Positions 57,098-64,000 of a DNA stretch of 64,000 nucleotides are shown here, in pieces. The notes under the pieces were generated by a model that searched no databases, was not told the origin of the DNA, and saw only the letters and a program-made list of their open reading frames with translations. Location of the stretch: assembly GCF_004959935.1 (NCBI RefSeq), contig NZ_SMYN01000007.1:1-64000 (forward strand), read 5' to 3'. Origin of the DNA: Falsirhodobacter xinxiangensis (GTDB lineage Bacteria > Pseudomonadota > Alphaproteobacteria > Rhodobacterales > Rhodobacteraceae). Every line of letters starts with the position of its first letter. The stretch's first letter is position 1. A program made the position numbers and the translations under genes.

Positions 57098-57296
57098 TTC
57101 GGGACCTCCTTCGTCCGATGAACCGAAAGCGGCCGGGCATGTTCCTGAATCGGCTCGGGCACCGGAAGGATCGGGAACAGCACAGGCGCGGCAAGGTTCA
57201 ACCTGGACCTGTATCGACATGAGCGGAATTGATGGGCGCGGGGTCTGGGCTATTTCATAGTCCAGCCTCCCCGGCAGTTTGTGTAGGACGAGTGCG

Positions 57297-57581
57297 ATGC
57301 ATCGAACATGGGCAGAGGATATCATCTTTACGCATCCCGAAACCGGGCGGACGGTCGTGCTTCAGGATACCGGCGCGGCCATCGTGTTTCTTGCCGAGGA
57401 CTGGGCCTGGGGATACACCCCCGAATACCGCGCCGCGACCAGCGCCTGCTATGAGGTGATGGAGCACGAGGCGGATCACGAGACGGCGCGCACGGCGGTC
57501 GCCGCCGCGCTGACCAGTGCCGGGGTCCCGGTGCGCCGTCCTCCGGGCGGGGGCGGGGCGGGGGTGGCCCACCGGGTCTGA
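57297..57581 (+). CDS. DUF982 family protein
   Basis: A 94-residue protein with IFTHPETGRTVVLQDTGAAIVFLAEDW, then YRAATSACYEVMEHEADHETARTAV, the pattern of DUF982 proteins common in Rhizobiales and Rhodobacterales plasmids. AGGACGAG lies before the ATG. The C-terminal tail is Gly/Pro-rich. Role unknown. Confidence 0.78.
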   Translation: MHRTWAEDIIFTHPETGRTVVLQDTGAAIVFLAEDWAWGYTPEYRAATSACYEVMEHEADHETARTAVAAALTSAGVPVRRPPGGGGAGVAHRV

Positions 57582-57661
57582 TCCGGCGCGCGCTGGTGTT
57601 GATCGACAGGCCTGCGATGCTGCAGGATGGCGCCCTGCGGAAGTTTCGGAGGAAAGACGCC

Positions 57662-58105
57662 ATGACCACCCCCAAGGATTGGAAGACCGAAGGCATCCGC
57701 GTCGTCGCCCCGCGCGAACGCTCTGCCGCCACGCCCGAGACGCGGGGCATGAACCGTCAGGTCGCCATATCGGGGGGGCGCACCGGATCGTCGGCGCTTT
57801 GGGCCGGCACCAACCACATCCGCCCGGGCGAGGTGACGGGCGCGCATCATCACGGGCCGCTGGAAAGCGTGATCTACGTCATCTCGGGCACGGCGCTGAT
57901 GCGGTGGGGCGAACGGCTGGAATTCATCACCAAGGCCGGGGCAGGGTCTTTCCTGCTGGTTCCGCCCTATATGCCGCATCAGGAGTTGAACGCGTCCGAG
58001 ACCGAGGATCTGCACTGCGCGCTGGTCCGCAGCGGGACCGAGGAGGTGGTCGTGAACCTGCCCGATCTGGACGTGGCGGAAGACCCGGAATGGATCGAGT
58101 TCTGA
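57662..58105 (+). CDS. Cupin domain protein
   Basis: A 147-residue cupin. Motif 1 is RPGEVTGAHHHGPLESVIYVISG (three His and a Glu), and motif 2 is GSFLLVPPYMPHQELN. GGAGGAAAG precedes the start. Metal binding looks intact, so it may be a small enzyme or a sensor. It stands next to vapBC, convergent with it by 3 bp. Confidence 0.85.
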   Translation: MTTPKDWKTEGIRVVAPRERSAATPETRGMNRQVAISGGRTGSSALWAGTNHIRPGEVTGAHHHGPLESVIYVISGTALMRWGERLEFITKAGAGSFLLVPPYMPHQELNASETEDLHCALVRSGTEEVVVNLPDLDVAEDPEWIEF

Positions 58106-58108
58106 GCG

Positions 58109-58507
58109 TCAGCCCCGCGCGAAGGGGTTTTCGATCTTCAGCCGCCCCTCGATCAGCAGCCCGTCCTGCATATCTTCGGACAGCAGCCGGTCGCACCCGT
58201 TGACCAGCGCCGAGGCGACGATCATCGCGTCATAGACCGAAAGCTGATAGCGTTCGGCCAGCGCCCTTCCGACGTCATGCACCGCTTCGGTCAGGTCCAC
58301 GACCGTCATCCGTTCGCGCACCAGCCCCAGAAGATCGCGCAATTCGTCCCAGCCCATGCCGATCTTGCGGCGGCAGACGGTGGTGATCTCGTTCAGGACC
58401 TGCACGCTGATGATCCCGCCTTCCGCAAGGATCGCGCGGGCGGTCGCAGCCTTCGGGCCATCGTCCAGAAGATAAAGCAGGACGTTGGTATCTATCGCCG
58501 TTCTCAC
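58109..58507 (-). CDS. vapC: VapC-type PIN-domain toxin
   Basis: A 132-residue PIN-domain RNase. The acidic residues are in place: D6 (AIDTNVLLYLLDD), E40 (QVLNEI), D93 (SVYDAMIVASA) and D112. VapC toxins cut tRNA or rRNA. The gene starts with GTG, overlapping the antitoxin stop by 4 bases (GTGA), so translation is coupled. On a plasmid such a pair helps retention. Confidence 0.9.
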   Translation of the reverse strand: MRTAIDTNVLLYLLDDGPKAATARAILAEGGIISVQVLNEITTVCRRKIGMGWDELRDLLGLVRERMTVVDLTEAVHDVGRALAERYQLSVYDAMIVASALVNGCDRLLSEDMQDGLLIEGRLKIENPFARG

Positions 58508-58731
58508 CTTTCGTTCGCCGCATCCCGGTCGAAACGAAAGTCCGCAGGCAGACGCCCGCGGAAGCGGTCAAGGTCGGTCAGGATCTCGTCCGTGGAGCGG
58601 GGCCGCGCGAGGGTCAGCCGCCCGCGCGCGACCTCGACCTCGATCTCGTCCCCCGCCTGAAGGCCCAGTTCGGCGACCAGCTTCGCGGGCAGCCTGACGG
58701 CCAGCGAATTTCCCCATTTGGCGACCTGCAT
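58504..58731 (-). CDS. vapB: AbrB/MazE-fold antitoxin (VapB type)
   Basis: A 75-residue antitoxin. The N-terminal swapped-hairpin DNA-binding domain is MQVAKWGNSLAVRLPAKLV, then LGLQAGDEIEVEVARG. The C-terminal half is acidic and probably wraps the toxin. It would repress its own promoter by binding the inverted repeat at 58747-58772. Confidence 0.9.
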   Translation of the reverse strand: MQVAKWGNSLAVRLPAKLVAELGLQAGDEIEVEVARGRLTLARPRSTDEILTDLDRFRGRLPADFRFDRDAANER

Positions 58732-58746
58732 GACTGATCCCTTTGT

Positions 58747-58772
58747 GATATACCCGGTGAGTAATGTATATC
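58747..58772. promoter_or_regulatory. vapBC operator
   Basis: Perfect 7-base arms GATATAC (58747-58753) and GTATATC (58766-58772) with a 12-base spacer, 16 bp before the antitoxin start. This is the standard position and size of an antitoxin-bound autoregulatory site. Confidence 0.72.
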
Positions 58773-58866
58773 CAAACCCCGCCAAGGTAAAGGCTTCCGT
58801 CGGTGGCCATCGTCGGTCATGTTGATACACGGGCAAAGGCACCAGACCGCGAAGGGGCAAGACCAC

Positions 58867-59664
58867 ATGCCGGGACCGTTTCGGACCGCCGCCCTTGCGG
58901 CTGCGCTTTGCGCCGCGCCCGCCGCATCCATGGCACTGCCCCCCGAGGGCGGCGTCGATTACCAGCTTGGCGGCGGCTATCCCCCCGATCCGCGCGTGGC
59001 GATCGTGGTGCGCGACAGCACCGACGCGCCCAGTCCGGGGCATTACAACATCTGCTATGTGAACGGGTTCCAGACCCAGCCGGGCGCGCTTGACTGGTGG
59101 CTGACGCATCACCCGCAATCCGTGCTGCGCGCGGATGGAAAGCCGGTGGCGGACCCCGGCTGGCCGGATGAATACGCGCTTGATACCACGACAGCCGCTG
59201 CGCGTGCCGGGATCGTCGAGGCGGTGGGCATGGCGATCCGGCGCTGCGCCGAGGCGGGGTTCGATGCGGTGGAATTCGACAATCTGGACAGCTGGACCCG
59301 GTTCAATGGGCTGAGCCTCGATGGCAATCTTGCCCTTGCGTCGCAGCTTGTCGCGGTGGCGCATGATCTCAAACTGGCGGCGGGGCAGAAGAACGCGCCC
59401 GATCTTGCGGCGCATGGCCCCGCTGCGGGCTTCGATTTCGTCATCAGCGAGGAATGTGCCGTCTGGGATGGATGCGGCAGCTATCGCGCGCATTACGGCG
59501 ATCGGCACATCGATGTCGAATATGACGACGCGCCCAAGGACGGGCTGCCCTTCGATCAGCTTTGCGCGCTGCCCGACCAGCCCCGGCGCACCGTCCTGCG
59601 CGACCGTCTGCTGCTGCGGCGCGGAGAGCCGGGATATGTGTTCAATCTGTGCCCGCCGCGCTGA
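58867..59664 (+). CDS. Secreted glycoside hydrolase, GH114/endo-alpha-1,4-polygalactosaminidase-like
   Basis: A 265-residue exported protein. The signal peptide is MPGPFRTAALAAALCAAPAA with cleavage near SMA. The barrel has HYNICYVNGFQTQPG near the start, FDAVEFDNLDSWTRF (acidic residues of the active site) and FDFVISEECAVW (the EEC motif of the family). AAGGGG precedes the ATG at 58867. Family members cut alpha-1,4-galactosaminogalactan or related biofilm glycans. The gene stands alone. Confidence 0.82.
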   Translation: MPGPFRTAALAAALCAAPAASMALPPEGGVDYQLGGGYPPDPRVAIVVRDSTDAPSPGHYNICYVNGFQTQPGALDWWLTHHPQSVLRADGKPVADPGWPDEYALDTTTAAARAGIVEAVGMAIRRCAEAGFDAVEFDNLDSWTRFNGLSLDGNLALASQLVAVAHDLKLAAGQKNAPDLAAHGPAAGFDFVISEECAVWDGCGSYRAHYGDRHIDVEYDDAPKDGLPFDQLCALPDQPRRTVLRDRLLLRRGEPGYVFNLCPPR

Positions 59665-59677
59665 TGCCGCGGCGGGC
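59651..59677. terminator. Terminator hairpin containing the GH114 stop codon
   Basis: Perfect 10-bp arms GCCCGCCGCG (59651-59660) and CGCGGCGGGC (59668-59677) surround a 7-base loop that holds the TGA (59662-59664). The convergent carboxylase gene ends 10 bp away, so it may stop both. Confidence 0.6.
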
Positions 59678-59686
59678 GCGGCGCGG

Positions 59687-61435
59687 TCAGGAAATCCGCG
59701 CGATGGGGGCGCCATAGGCCAGCGTGGTGCCGGTGTCGGCAAGGCGGCTCAGACGGCCCGCCTTGGGGGCTTCGATGCGCGTTTCCATCTTCATCGCCTC
59801 CATCACCGCGATGACGTCGCCTTCGGCCACATCCGCGCCATCCTCGACCTGCCACAGCGTCAGGGTTCCGGCCACGGGGGCGGTGACGGCATCGGCATCC
59901 GCCGCGACCGGGGTAGGGGCGGCGGATTGCGGCGCGGCGGTCAGGAACCCTTGCGGCAGGCCCAGCTCGTGACGTTTGCCGTCGATCTCGATCGCCATGC
60001 GCAGCAGGGGCGCGGGGTCGGCGGCGGCGACGCGCGGGTGGGCGGCCAGTTCGGCGGACAGGGTTTCGGCGAAATCCGTCTCGATCCAGCGGGTGTGGAC
60101 GCGGAAGGTGTTGATGAAATCGGCCTGTTTCAGCACCGCGCGGTGGAACGGGATGACCGAGGCGACGCCCTCGATGCGAAATTCGGCCAAGGCGCGTTTG
60201 GCGCGGGCAAGGGCTTCGGTCCGGGTCGCGCCGGTGACGATCAGCTTGGCCATCATGGAATCGAAGCTGGCCGCGACCGTGCCGCCGGTGGCAATGCCGC
60301 TGTCCATCCGCACGCCAGGGCCGGAGGGCGCATCGAACAGCGTGACCGCGCCGGGGGTGGGCAGGAAGCCGCGGGCGGGATCTTCGGCGTTGATGCGGAA
60401 TTCGATCGAATGGCCGCGCGGGGCGGGGGTGCTATCGTCGGCAAGTTTTGCGCCCGCCGCCACGCGGATCATCGCGCGGACAAGGTCGATGCCGGTGGTT
60501 TCCTCGGTCACCGGATGTTCGACCTGAAGCCGGGTGTTCACCTCAAGGAACGATAGCGTGCCGTTTTCCGACAGCAGGAATTCCACCGTGCCCGCGCCGC
60601 TGTAACCGGCCTTGGCGCAGATGTCCCGTGCCGAATCCAGAATGCGCTGCGTCTGTTCGGGTTCAAGGAAGGGGGCGGGGGCTTCCTCGACCAGCTTCTG
60701 GTTGCGGCGTTGGAGCGAGCAGTCGCGGGTGCCCAGAACCTTGACCGTGCCGTGGCGGTCGGCCAGCACCTGCGCCTCGATATGGCGGGGGCGGTTCAGG
60801 AACTGTTCGACGAAACATTCGCCGCGGCCAAAGGCGGTGACAGCCTCGCGCGTGGCGGAATGGAACAGCTCCTCCACCTCCTCCAGCTTCCATGCGACCT
60901 TCATGCCGCGGCCGCCGCCGCCATGGGCGGCCTTGATGGCGATGGGCAGGCCGTGTTCGCGCGCGAAGGCCAGCGCCTGTGCGGCATCGACCGGGCCGGG
61001 CGATCCAGCAACAAGCGGCGCGCCGACGGATTCCGCGATGCGGCGGGCCTCGATCTTGTCGCCCAGCGCCTCGATCACCTGCGGGTCGGGGCCGATCCAG
61101 GCCAGCCCCGCATCCATCACTCCTTGGGCAAATTCGGCGCGTTCGGACAGGAAGCCATAGCCGGGGTGGACCGCATCCGCGCCCGCACGCGCGGCGATGG
61201 CGAGGATCTTTTCGGCGTTCAGATAGGTGTCGGCGGGCTTGTCGCCCTCCAGCGCGAAGGCCTGATCGGCGGCGCGGGCGAACAGCGCGTCACGGTCGGC
61301 ATCGGCATAGATGGCGACGGATTCTATCCCCTCGTCGCGGCAGGCGCGGATGATGCGCAGCGCGATCTCGCCACGGTTGGCAATCAGGATGCGGCGGATG
61401 GGGCGCGGGTCGGGGGCGGTGGTGAACAGGGTCAT
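59687..61435 (-). CDS. Biotin carboxylase with C-terminal biotinyl domain (acyl-CoA/urea-type carboxylase alpha subunit)
   Basis: A 582-residue protein. The biotin carboxylase domain (about 1-450) has [20 protein letters not shown], the ATP-grasp loop [28 protein letters not shown] and [14 protein letters not shown]. The C-terminal biotinyl domain has the Lys-bearing motif EAMKMET. It overlaps the pxpBC gene by ATGA. Such carboxylases are often found beside 5-oxoprolinase-type genes; whether it supplies a carboxylated substrate to them is not established. Confidence 0.9.
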   Translation of the reverse strand: MTLFTTAPDPRPIRRILIANRGEIALRIIRACRDEGIESVAIYADADRDALFARAADQAFALEGDKPADTYLNAEKILAIAARAGADAVHPGYGFLSERAEFAQGVMDAGLAWIGPDPQVIEALGDKIEARRIAESVGAPLVAGSPGPVDAAQALAFAREHGLPIAIKAAHGGGGRGMKVAWKLEEVEELFHSATREAVTAFGRGECFVEQFLNRPRHIEAQVLADRHGTVKVLGTRDCSLQRRNQKLVEEAPAPFLEPEQTQRILDSARDICAKAGYSGAGTVEFLLSENGTLSFLEVNTRLQVEHPVTEETTGIDLVRAMIRVAAGAKLADDSTPAPRGHSIEFRINAEDPARGFLPTPGAVTLFDAPSGPGVRMDSGIATGGTVAASFDSMMAKLIVTGATRTEALARAKRALAEFRIEGVASVIPFHRAVLKQADFINTFRVHTRWIETDFAETLSAELAAHPRVAAADPAPLLRMAIEIDGKRHELGLPQGFLTAAPQSAAPTPVAADADAVTAPVAGTLTLWQVEDGADVAEGDVIAVMEAMKMETRIEAPKAGRLSRLADTGTTLAYGAPIARIS

Positions 61436-62985
61436 TTGGCTTCCGGCGTGATGGGGGCGAAGGGCGCGGCGGCTGTGAACCGGATACGCGCGCCGGGGGG
61501 GATCTGGGCGGCGAGGTCAAGCGCCTCGGGCCGCACGGTTGCGATGACGGGATAGCCGCCGGTCAGCGGATGGTCGGCAAGAAAGAACACCGGCTGGCCG
61601 GAATGGGGGATCTGGATCGCGCCCGTCTCGGTCCCTTCGGAGGGCAGCTCGCGCGCGTCGCGGGTCAGCGCCTCGCCCTCCAGCCGCATCCCGACGCGCG
61701 ACGACAGGGGCGATACGGCCCAGTCCTGCCCCAGAAACCGTTCCACCTGATCCGGCGCAAACCAGTCGGTGCGGGGGCCGAGGGTGACGGGGATTTCCAC
61801 AACCTCGCCCGTCGCGGGCAGGGCAGGGGGGGCGGAGGGCGCGGGATCGACCGCATCCGCCGCCGCGCGGGCCAAGGGCAGGACCGCGCCTGCGACCAGC
61901 GGCTCCGGCCCGATATGGGCCAGCGTATCGCGCGAGGCGCTTTGCATCACCGGGGCGATGTCGAACCCGCCGCGCACGGCCAGATAGCTGCGCATCCCGC
62001 GCGCGGGCGGCGGCAGGGTCAGCACCTCGCCCGCGTCCAGCGCGAACAGGTGCGGTGTCACGGGTGTGCCGTCGATGCTGGCCTCGGTTGCGGCGCCTTC
62101 GATGGCGATGGTCACGGGTTCGTCCACCGTCAGCCGCACGGGGCCAAGCGTGATCTCCAGCACCGCCGCGCCGGGCGGGTTGCCAAGGCGGCGGTTCGCG
62201 GCGCGAAGGCTACCAAGATCCAGCGCCCCGGCGGCGGAAACGCCCTGACCGCCCTGACCAGGCCGCCCTTCGTCCTGCACGGTGATCGGAAAGGCGGTGG
62301 ACAGGATTTTCAGCCCCGCGGTCGCGGGTGCCACCACTGGCGTCGCGATCCGGTCCGGCGCGGCGCGTTCGACAAAGCGCACCCGTTGCCCCGGCGCCAG
62401 AAGCGCGGGCGGGCTGCGGTTCAGATCGAACATCGGCACCTCGGTCCGCCCGATCAGCTGCCAGCCGCCCGGCGATTCCAGCGGATAGATGCCCGAGAAC
62501 TTGCCCGCCAGCGCCACCGACCCCGCCGGAATGCGCGTGCGCGGCGACGACCGGCGCGGGATGTCGAAGCGCGGATCGTCGCAGGTCATATAGGCGAAAC
62601 CGGGCGCGAAACCGACGAAGGCCACCTGCCACGTCGCGGCCTTGTGGGCGGCGATCACCTCGGGCGGTGACAGGCGCATCAGACTCGCCACCTCGGCCAG
62701 ATCCTCGCCGTCATAGGTGACGGGAAGCTCGATCGGGGGGGCGGTGTTTTCGGAGGGCGCGGTGCCGGGCGGGGGGCGACGGTTCAGGATCGCACGGGCC
62801 AGCGCGCCATCCGCCGCCATGCCCGCATCGGTGCGGACCATCAGCGTGCGGGCGGCGGGCACGATCTCGGCCACGCCGTCGATCGGGTGGGCAAGCAGCG
62901 CGTCGAACAGCACCAGCGTTTCGGTCAGGTCCGGCAGTTCGACCAGCAGCGTGCGCGGGCCGACGGGCAGGAAGGTCAGGCTCAT
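61432..62985 (-). CDS. Fused 5-oxoprolinase subunits B and C (PxpB-PxpC; KipI-KipA type)
   Basis: A 517-residue fusion. The N-terminal PxpB/KipI domain (about 1-215) has [13 protein letters not shown] and [30 protein letters not shown]. The PxpC/KipA domain follows from about residue 230 ([22 protein letters not shown], and [14 protein letters not shown]-like tail [15 protein letters not shown]). In many bacteria these are two proteins. With PxpA they hydrolyse 5-oxoproline using ATP. It is coupled to the neighbours by ATGA overlaps on both sides. Confidence 0.9.
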   Translation of the reverse strand: MSLTFLPVGPRTLLVELPDLTETLVLFDALLAHPIDGVAEIVPAARTLMVRTDAGMAADGALARAILNRRPPPGTAPSENTAPPIELPVTYDGEDLAEVASLMRLSPPEVIAAHKAATWQVAFVGFAPGFAYMTCDDPRFDIPRRSSPRTRIPAGSVALAGKFSGIYPLESPGGWQLIGRTEVPMFDLNRSPPALLAPGQRVRFVERAAPDRIATPVVAPATAGLKILSTAFPITVQDEGRPGQGGQGVSAAGALDLGSLRAANRRLGNPPGAAVLEITLGPVRLTVDEPVTIAIEGAATEASIDGTPVTPHLFALDAGEVLTLPPPARGMRSYLAVRGGFDIAPVMQSASRDTLAHIGPEPLVAGAVLPLARAAADAVDPAPSAPPALPATGEVVEIPVTLGPRTDWFAPDQVERFLGQDWAVSPLSSRVGMRLEGEALTRDARELPSEGTETGAIQIPHSGQPVFFLADHPLTGGYPVIATVRPEALDLAAQIPPGARIRFTAAAPFAPITPEAK

Positions 62986-63746
62986 ACGTGCCACCTGTGA
63001 TCGGGGATGTCGGTTATGAACATATGCCCCGGCGCATGGGTGATCGCGAACGGCACGTTCGAGGCCATGACCGCGGCCTGAGGGGTGACGCCGCAGGCCC
63101 AGAAGACCGGAACCTCGCCCGCGCGGATTTCGACCGGATCGCCGAAGTCGGGGCGTTGCAGGTCCTTGATGCCAAGGCCGGCGGGATCGCCGATATGGAC
63201 GGGCGCGCCATGAACGCCGGGATAGCGGGCGGTGATGGTCGCAGCCTCGGCCACGCGGTCCGCCGGGATCGGGCGCATCGACACGACCATCGGCCCTTGC
63301 AGGCGGCCTGCGGGGCGGCAGGGGCGGTTCGTCGCATACATCGGCACGTTCGACCCCGCCGCGATGTGCCGCACCTCGATCCCCGCTTGCTGAAGCGGCG
63401 TTTCGAAGGTGAAGGAGCAGCCGATCAGGAACGTCACCAGATCGTCCTGCCAATGGGCGGCAGCATCCGCGACCTCCTCCACCAGCTTGCCGTCACGCCA
63501 GATGCGATACAGCGGCAGGTCGGTGCGCAGGTCCGCGCCTTCCGCCAGCGCGGTGTCGAAGCGGCCCGCCTCGGTCACGTCCAGCACGGGGCAGGGTTTG
63601 GGGTTGCGCTGGGCATAGAGCAGGAAATCCCACGCCCAATCGCGGGGCAGAGAAATCATGTTGCATTGCGTGAACCCCGGCGCCACCCCGGCAGAGGGCG
63701 CGGCAAGGCCGGAGCGATAGGCGGCGCGGGCCTTGGCCGGGGTCAT
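62982..63746 (-). CDS. DUF1445 putative hydro-lyase / D-glutamate-cyclase-family protein
   Basis: A 254-residue protein of the family found beside LamB/YcsF genes: [24 protein letters not shown] at the N-terminus, [29 protein letters not shown], and the C-terminal [15 protein letters not shown]. The family is annotated as hydro-lyase or as relative of D-glutamate cyclase, which makes 5-oxo-D-proline; that would supply the substrate for the adjacent 5-oxoprolinase. Overlaps both neighbours by ATGA. Confidence 0.88.
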   Translation of the reverse strand: MTPAKARAAYRSGLAAPSAGVAPGFTQCNMISLPRDWAWDFLLYAQRNPKPCPVLDVTEAGRFDTALAEGADLRTDLPLYRIWRDGKLVEEVADAAAHWQDDLVTFLIGCSFTFETPLQQAGIEVRHIAAGSNVPMYATNRPCRPAGRLQGPMVVSMRPIPADRVAEAATITARYPGVHGAPVHIGDPAGLGIKDLQRPDFGDPVEIRAGEVPVFWACGVTPQAAVMASNVPFAITHAPGHMFITDIPDHRWHV

Positions 63747-64000
63747 GCGAACCCCCGGATTTCCACCCCGCCGGCCACCAGCACCTCGCGCACGCGCTGC
63801 GCCATGGCCACCGCGCCGGGGCTGTCGCCGTGGATGCAGATGCTTTGCGCAGGCAGGCGCAGGGTCGATCCGTCGATCGCCTCGATCACCCCATCGGTGG
63901 CAAGGCGCAGCATCCGCGCGGCGACTAGCTCGGGATCGTGCAGCACCGCGCCCGGCTCCCGCCGCGAGACAAGCGTGCCTTGGGGGGTATAGGCGCGGTC
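63743..64000 (-). CDS. pxpA: 5-oxoprolinase subunit A (PxpA; LamB/YcsF family), C-terminal part
   Basis: The last 85 residues of a LamB/YcsF-family protein; the start lies beyond the right edge. Visible motifs are [18 protein letters not shown] and the metal/active-site stretch [18 protein letters not shown]. It is first of the visible pxpA, DUF1445, pxpBC, biotin carboxylase operon. Confidence 0.9.
   Translation of the reverse strand, partial: DRAYTPQGTLVSRREPGAVLHDPELVAARMLRLATDGVIEAIDGSTLRLPAQSICIHGDSPGAVAMAQRVREVLVAGGVEIRGFA

Noticed and set aside
1-64000. Search for tRNA, rRNA, CRISPR arrays, insertion sequences and phage genes
   Set aside because: No cloverleaf-like segment with CCA end, no regularly spaced repeats, no transposase or integrase motif was seen on either strand.

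Overview
The window is high-GC alphaproteobacterial DNA, most likely from a member of the Rhodobacterales. It belongs to a plasmid or chromid rather than the main chromosome. A complete repABC replication and partition cassette (minus strand, 53.3-56.7 kb) carries two identical 16-bp parS-like palindromes and a probable antisense counter-transcript RNA, and a vapBC toxin-antitoxin pair lies about 2 kb away. A VPLPA-type C-terminal sorting tail on a secreted protein, a DUF982 protein and the many ATGA-overlapping operons fit that lineage. I saw no rRNA, tRNA, insertion sequence or CRISPR array.

Layout. 1-4.8 kb: a dipeptide/oligopeptide-type ABC importer operon (minus strand; the last gene is cut by the window edge). 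4.9-7.7 kb: a minus-strand operon with a cupin, a fumarylacetoacetate-hydrolase-family protein, an SDR and two hotdog thioesterases. 7.8-12.0 kb: a divergent plus-strand operon headed by a fused flavin monooxygenase/old-yellow-enzyme of the 2-aminobenzoyl-CoA monooxygenase-reductase (salicylyl-CoA 5-hydroxylase) type, followed by an SDR, a MarR regulator, a thioesterase and a RidA. 12.2-17.1 kb: an isatin-hydrolase-like cyclase, a MarR regulator, and the two subunits of an indolepyruvate-ferredoxin-oxidoreductase-like enzyme. 17.1-20.8 kb: a GntR regulator, an Lrp/AsnC regulator, an unusual tryptophan-2,3-dioxygenase-like protein, a small alpha/beta-hydrolase fragment and an aminotransferase. 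Read together, 4.9-20.8 kb looks like an island for degrading an indole compound through isatin, isatinate (2-aminophenylglyoxylate) and anthraniloyl-CoA, with CoA added by the oxidoreductase instead of by an ATP-dependent ligase. The perfect palindrome TTTGATCAAA occurs five times, upstream of the ABC importer, the isatin-hydrolase operon (twice), the GntR gene itself and the fragment/aminotransferase operon. This suggests one regulon joining import and catabolism.

20.9-33.1 kb: a VPLPA-tailed secreted protein; a RuBisCO-like protein with a DUF1537 kinase, a VOC protein and a TRAP importer under a LacI regulator (resembling 3-oxo-isoapionate catabolism); and an iron/polyamine-type ABC importer. 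33.1-41.1 kb: an enolase-superfamily dehydratase, a second peptide-type ABC importer, a GntR regulator with a 23-bp dyad, and a DHDPS-family lyase, which look like one sugar-acid catabolic unit. 41.1-53.3 kb: mixed accessory genes (very small proteins, GNAT, GT61 glycosyltransferase, PiT phosphate transporter, Nudix, MscS, GH65 phosphorylase with beta-phosphoglucomutase, LysR with NTF2-like and SDR genes). 56.9-64 kb: small proteins, vapBC, a GH114-like secreted hydrolase, and a 5-oxoprolinase-type pxp cluster with a biotin carboxylase, cut by the right edge.

Four convergent gene ends have perfect hairpins that contain the stop codons of one or both genes, apparently compact bidirectional terminators.
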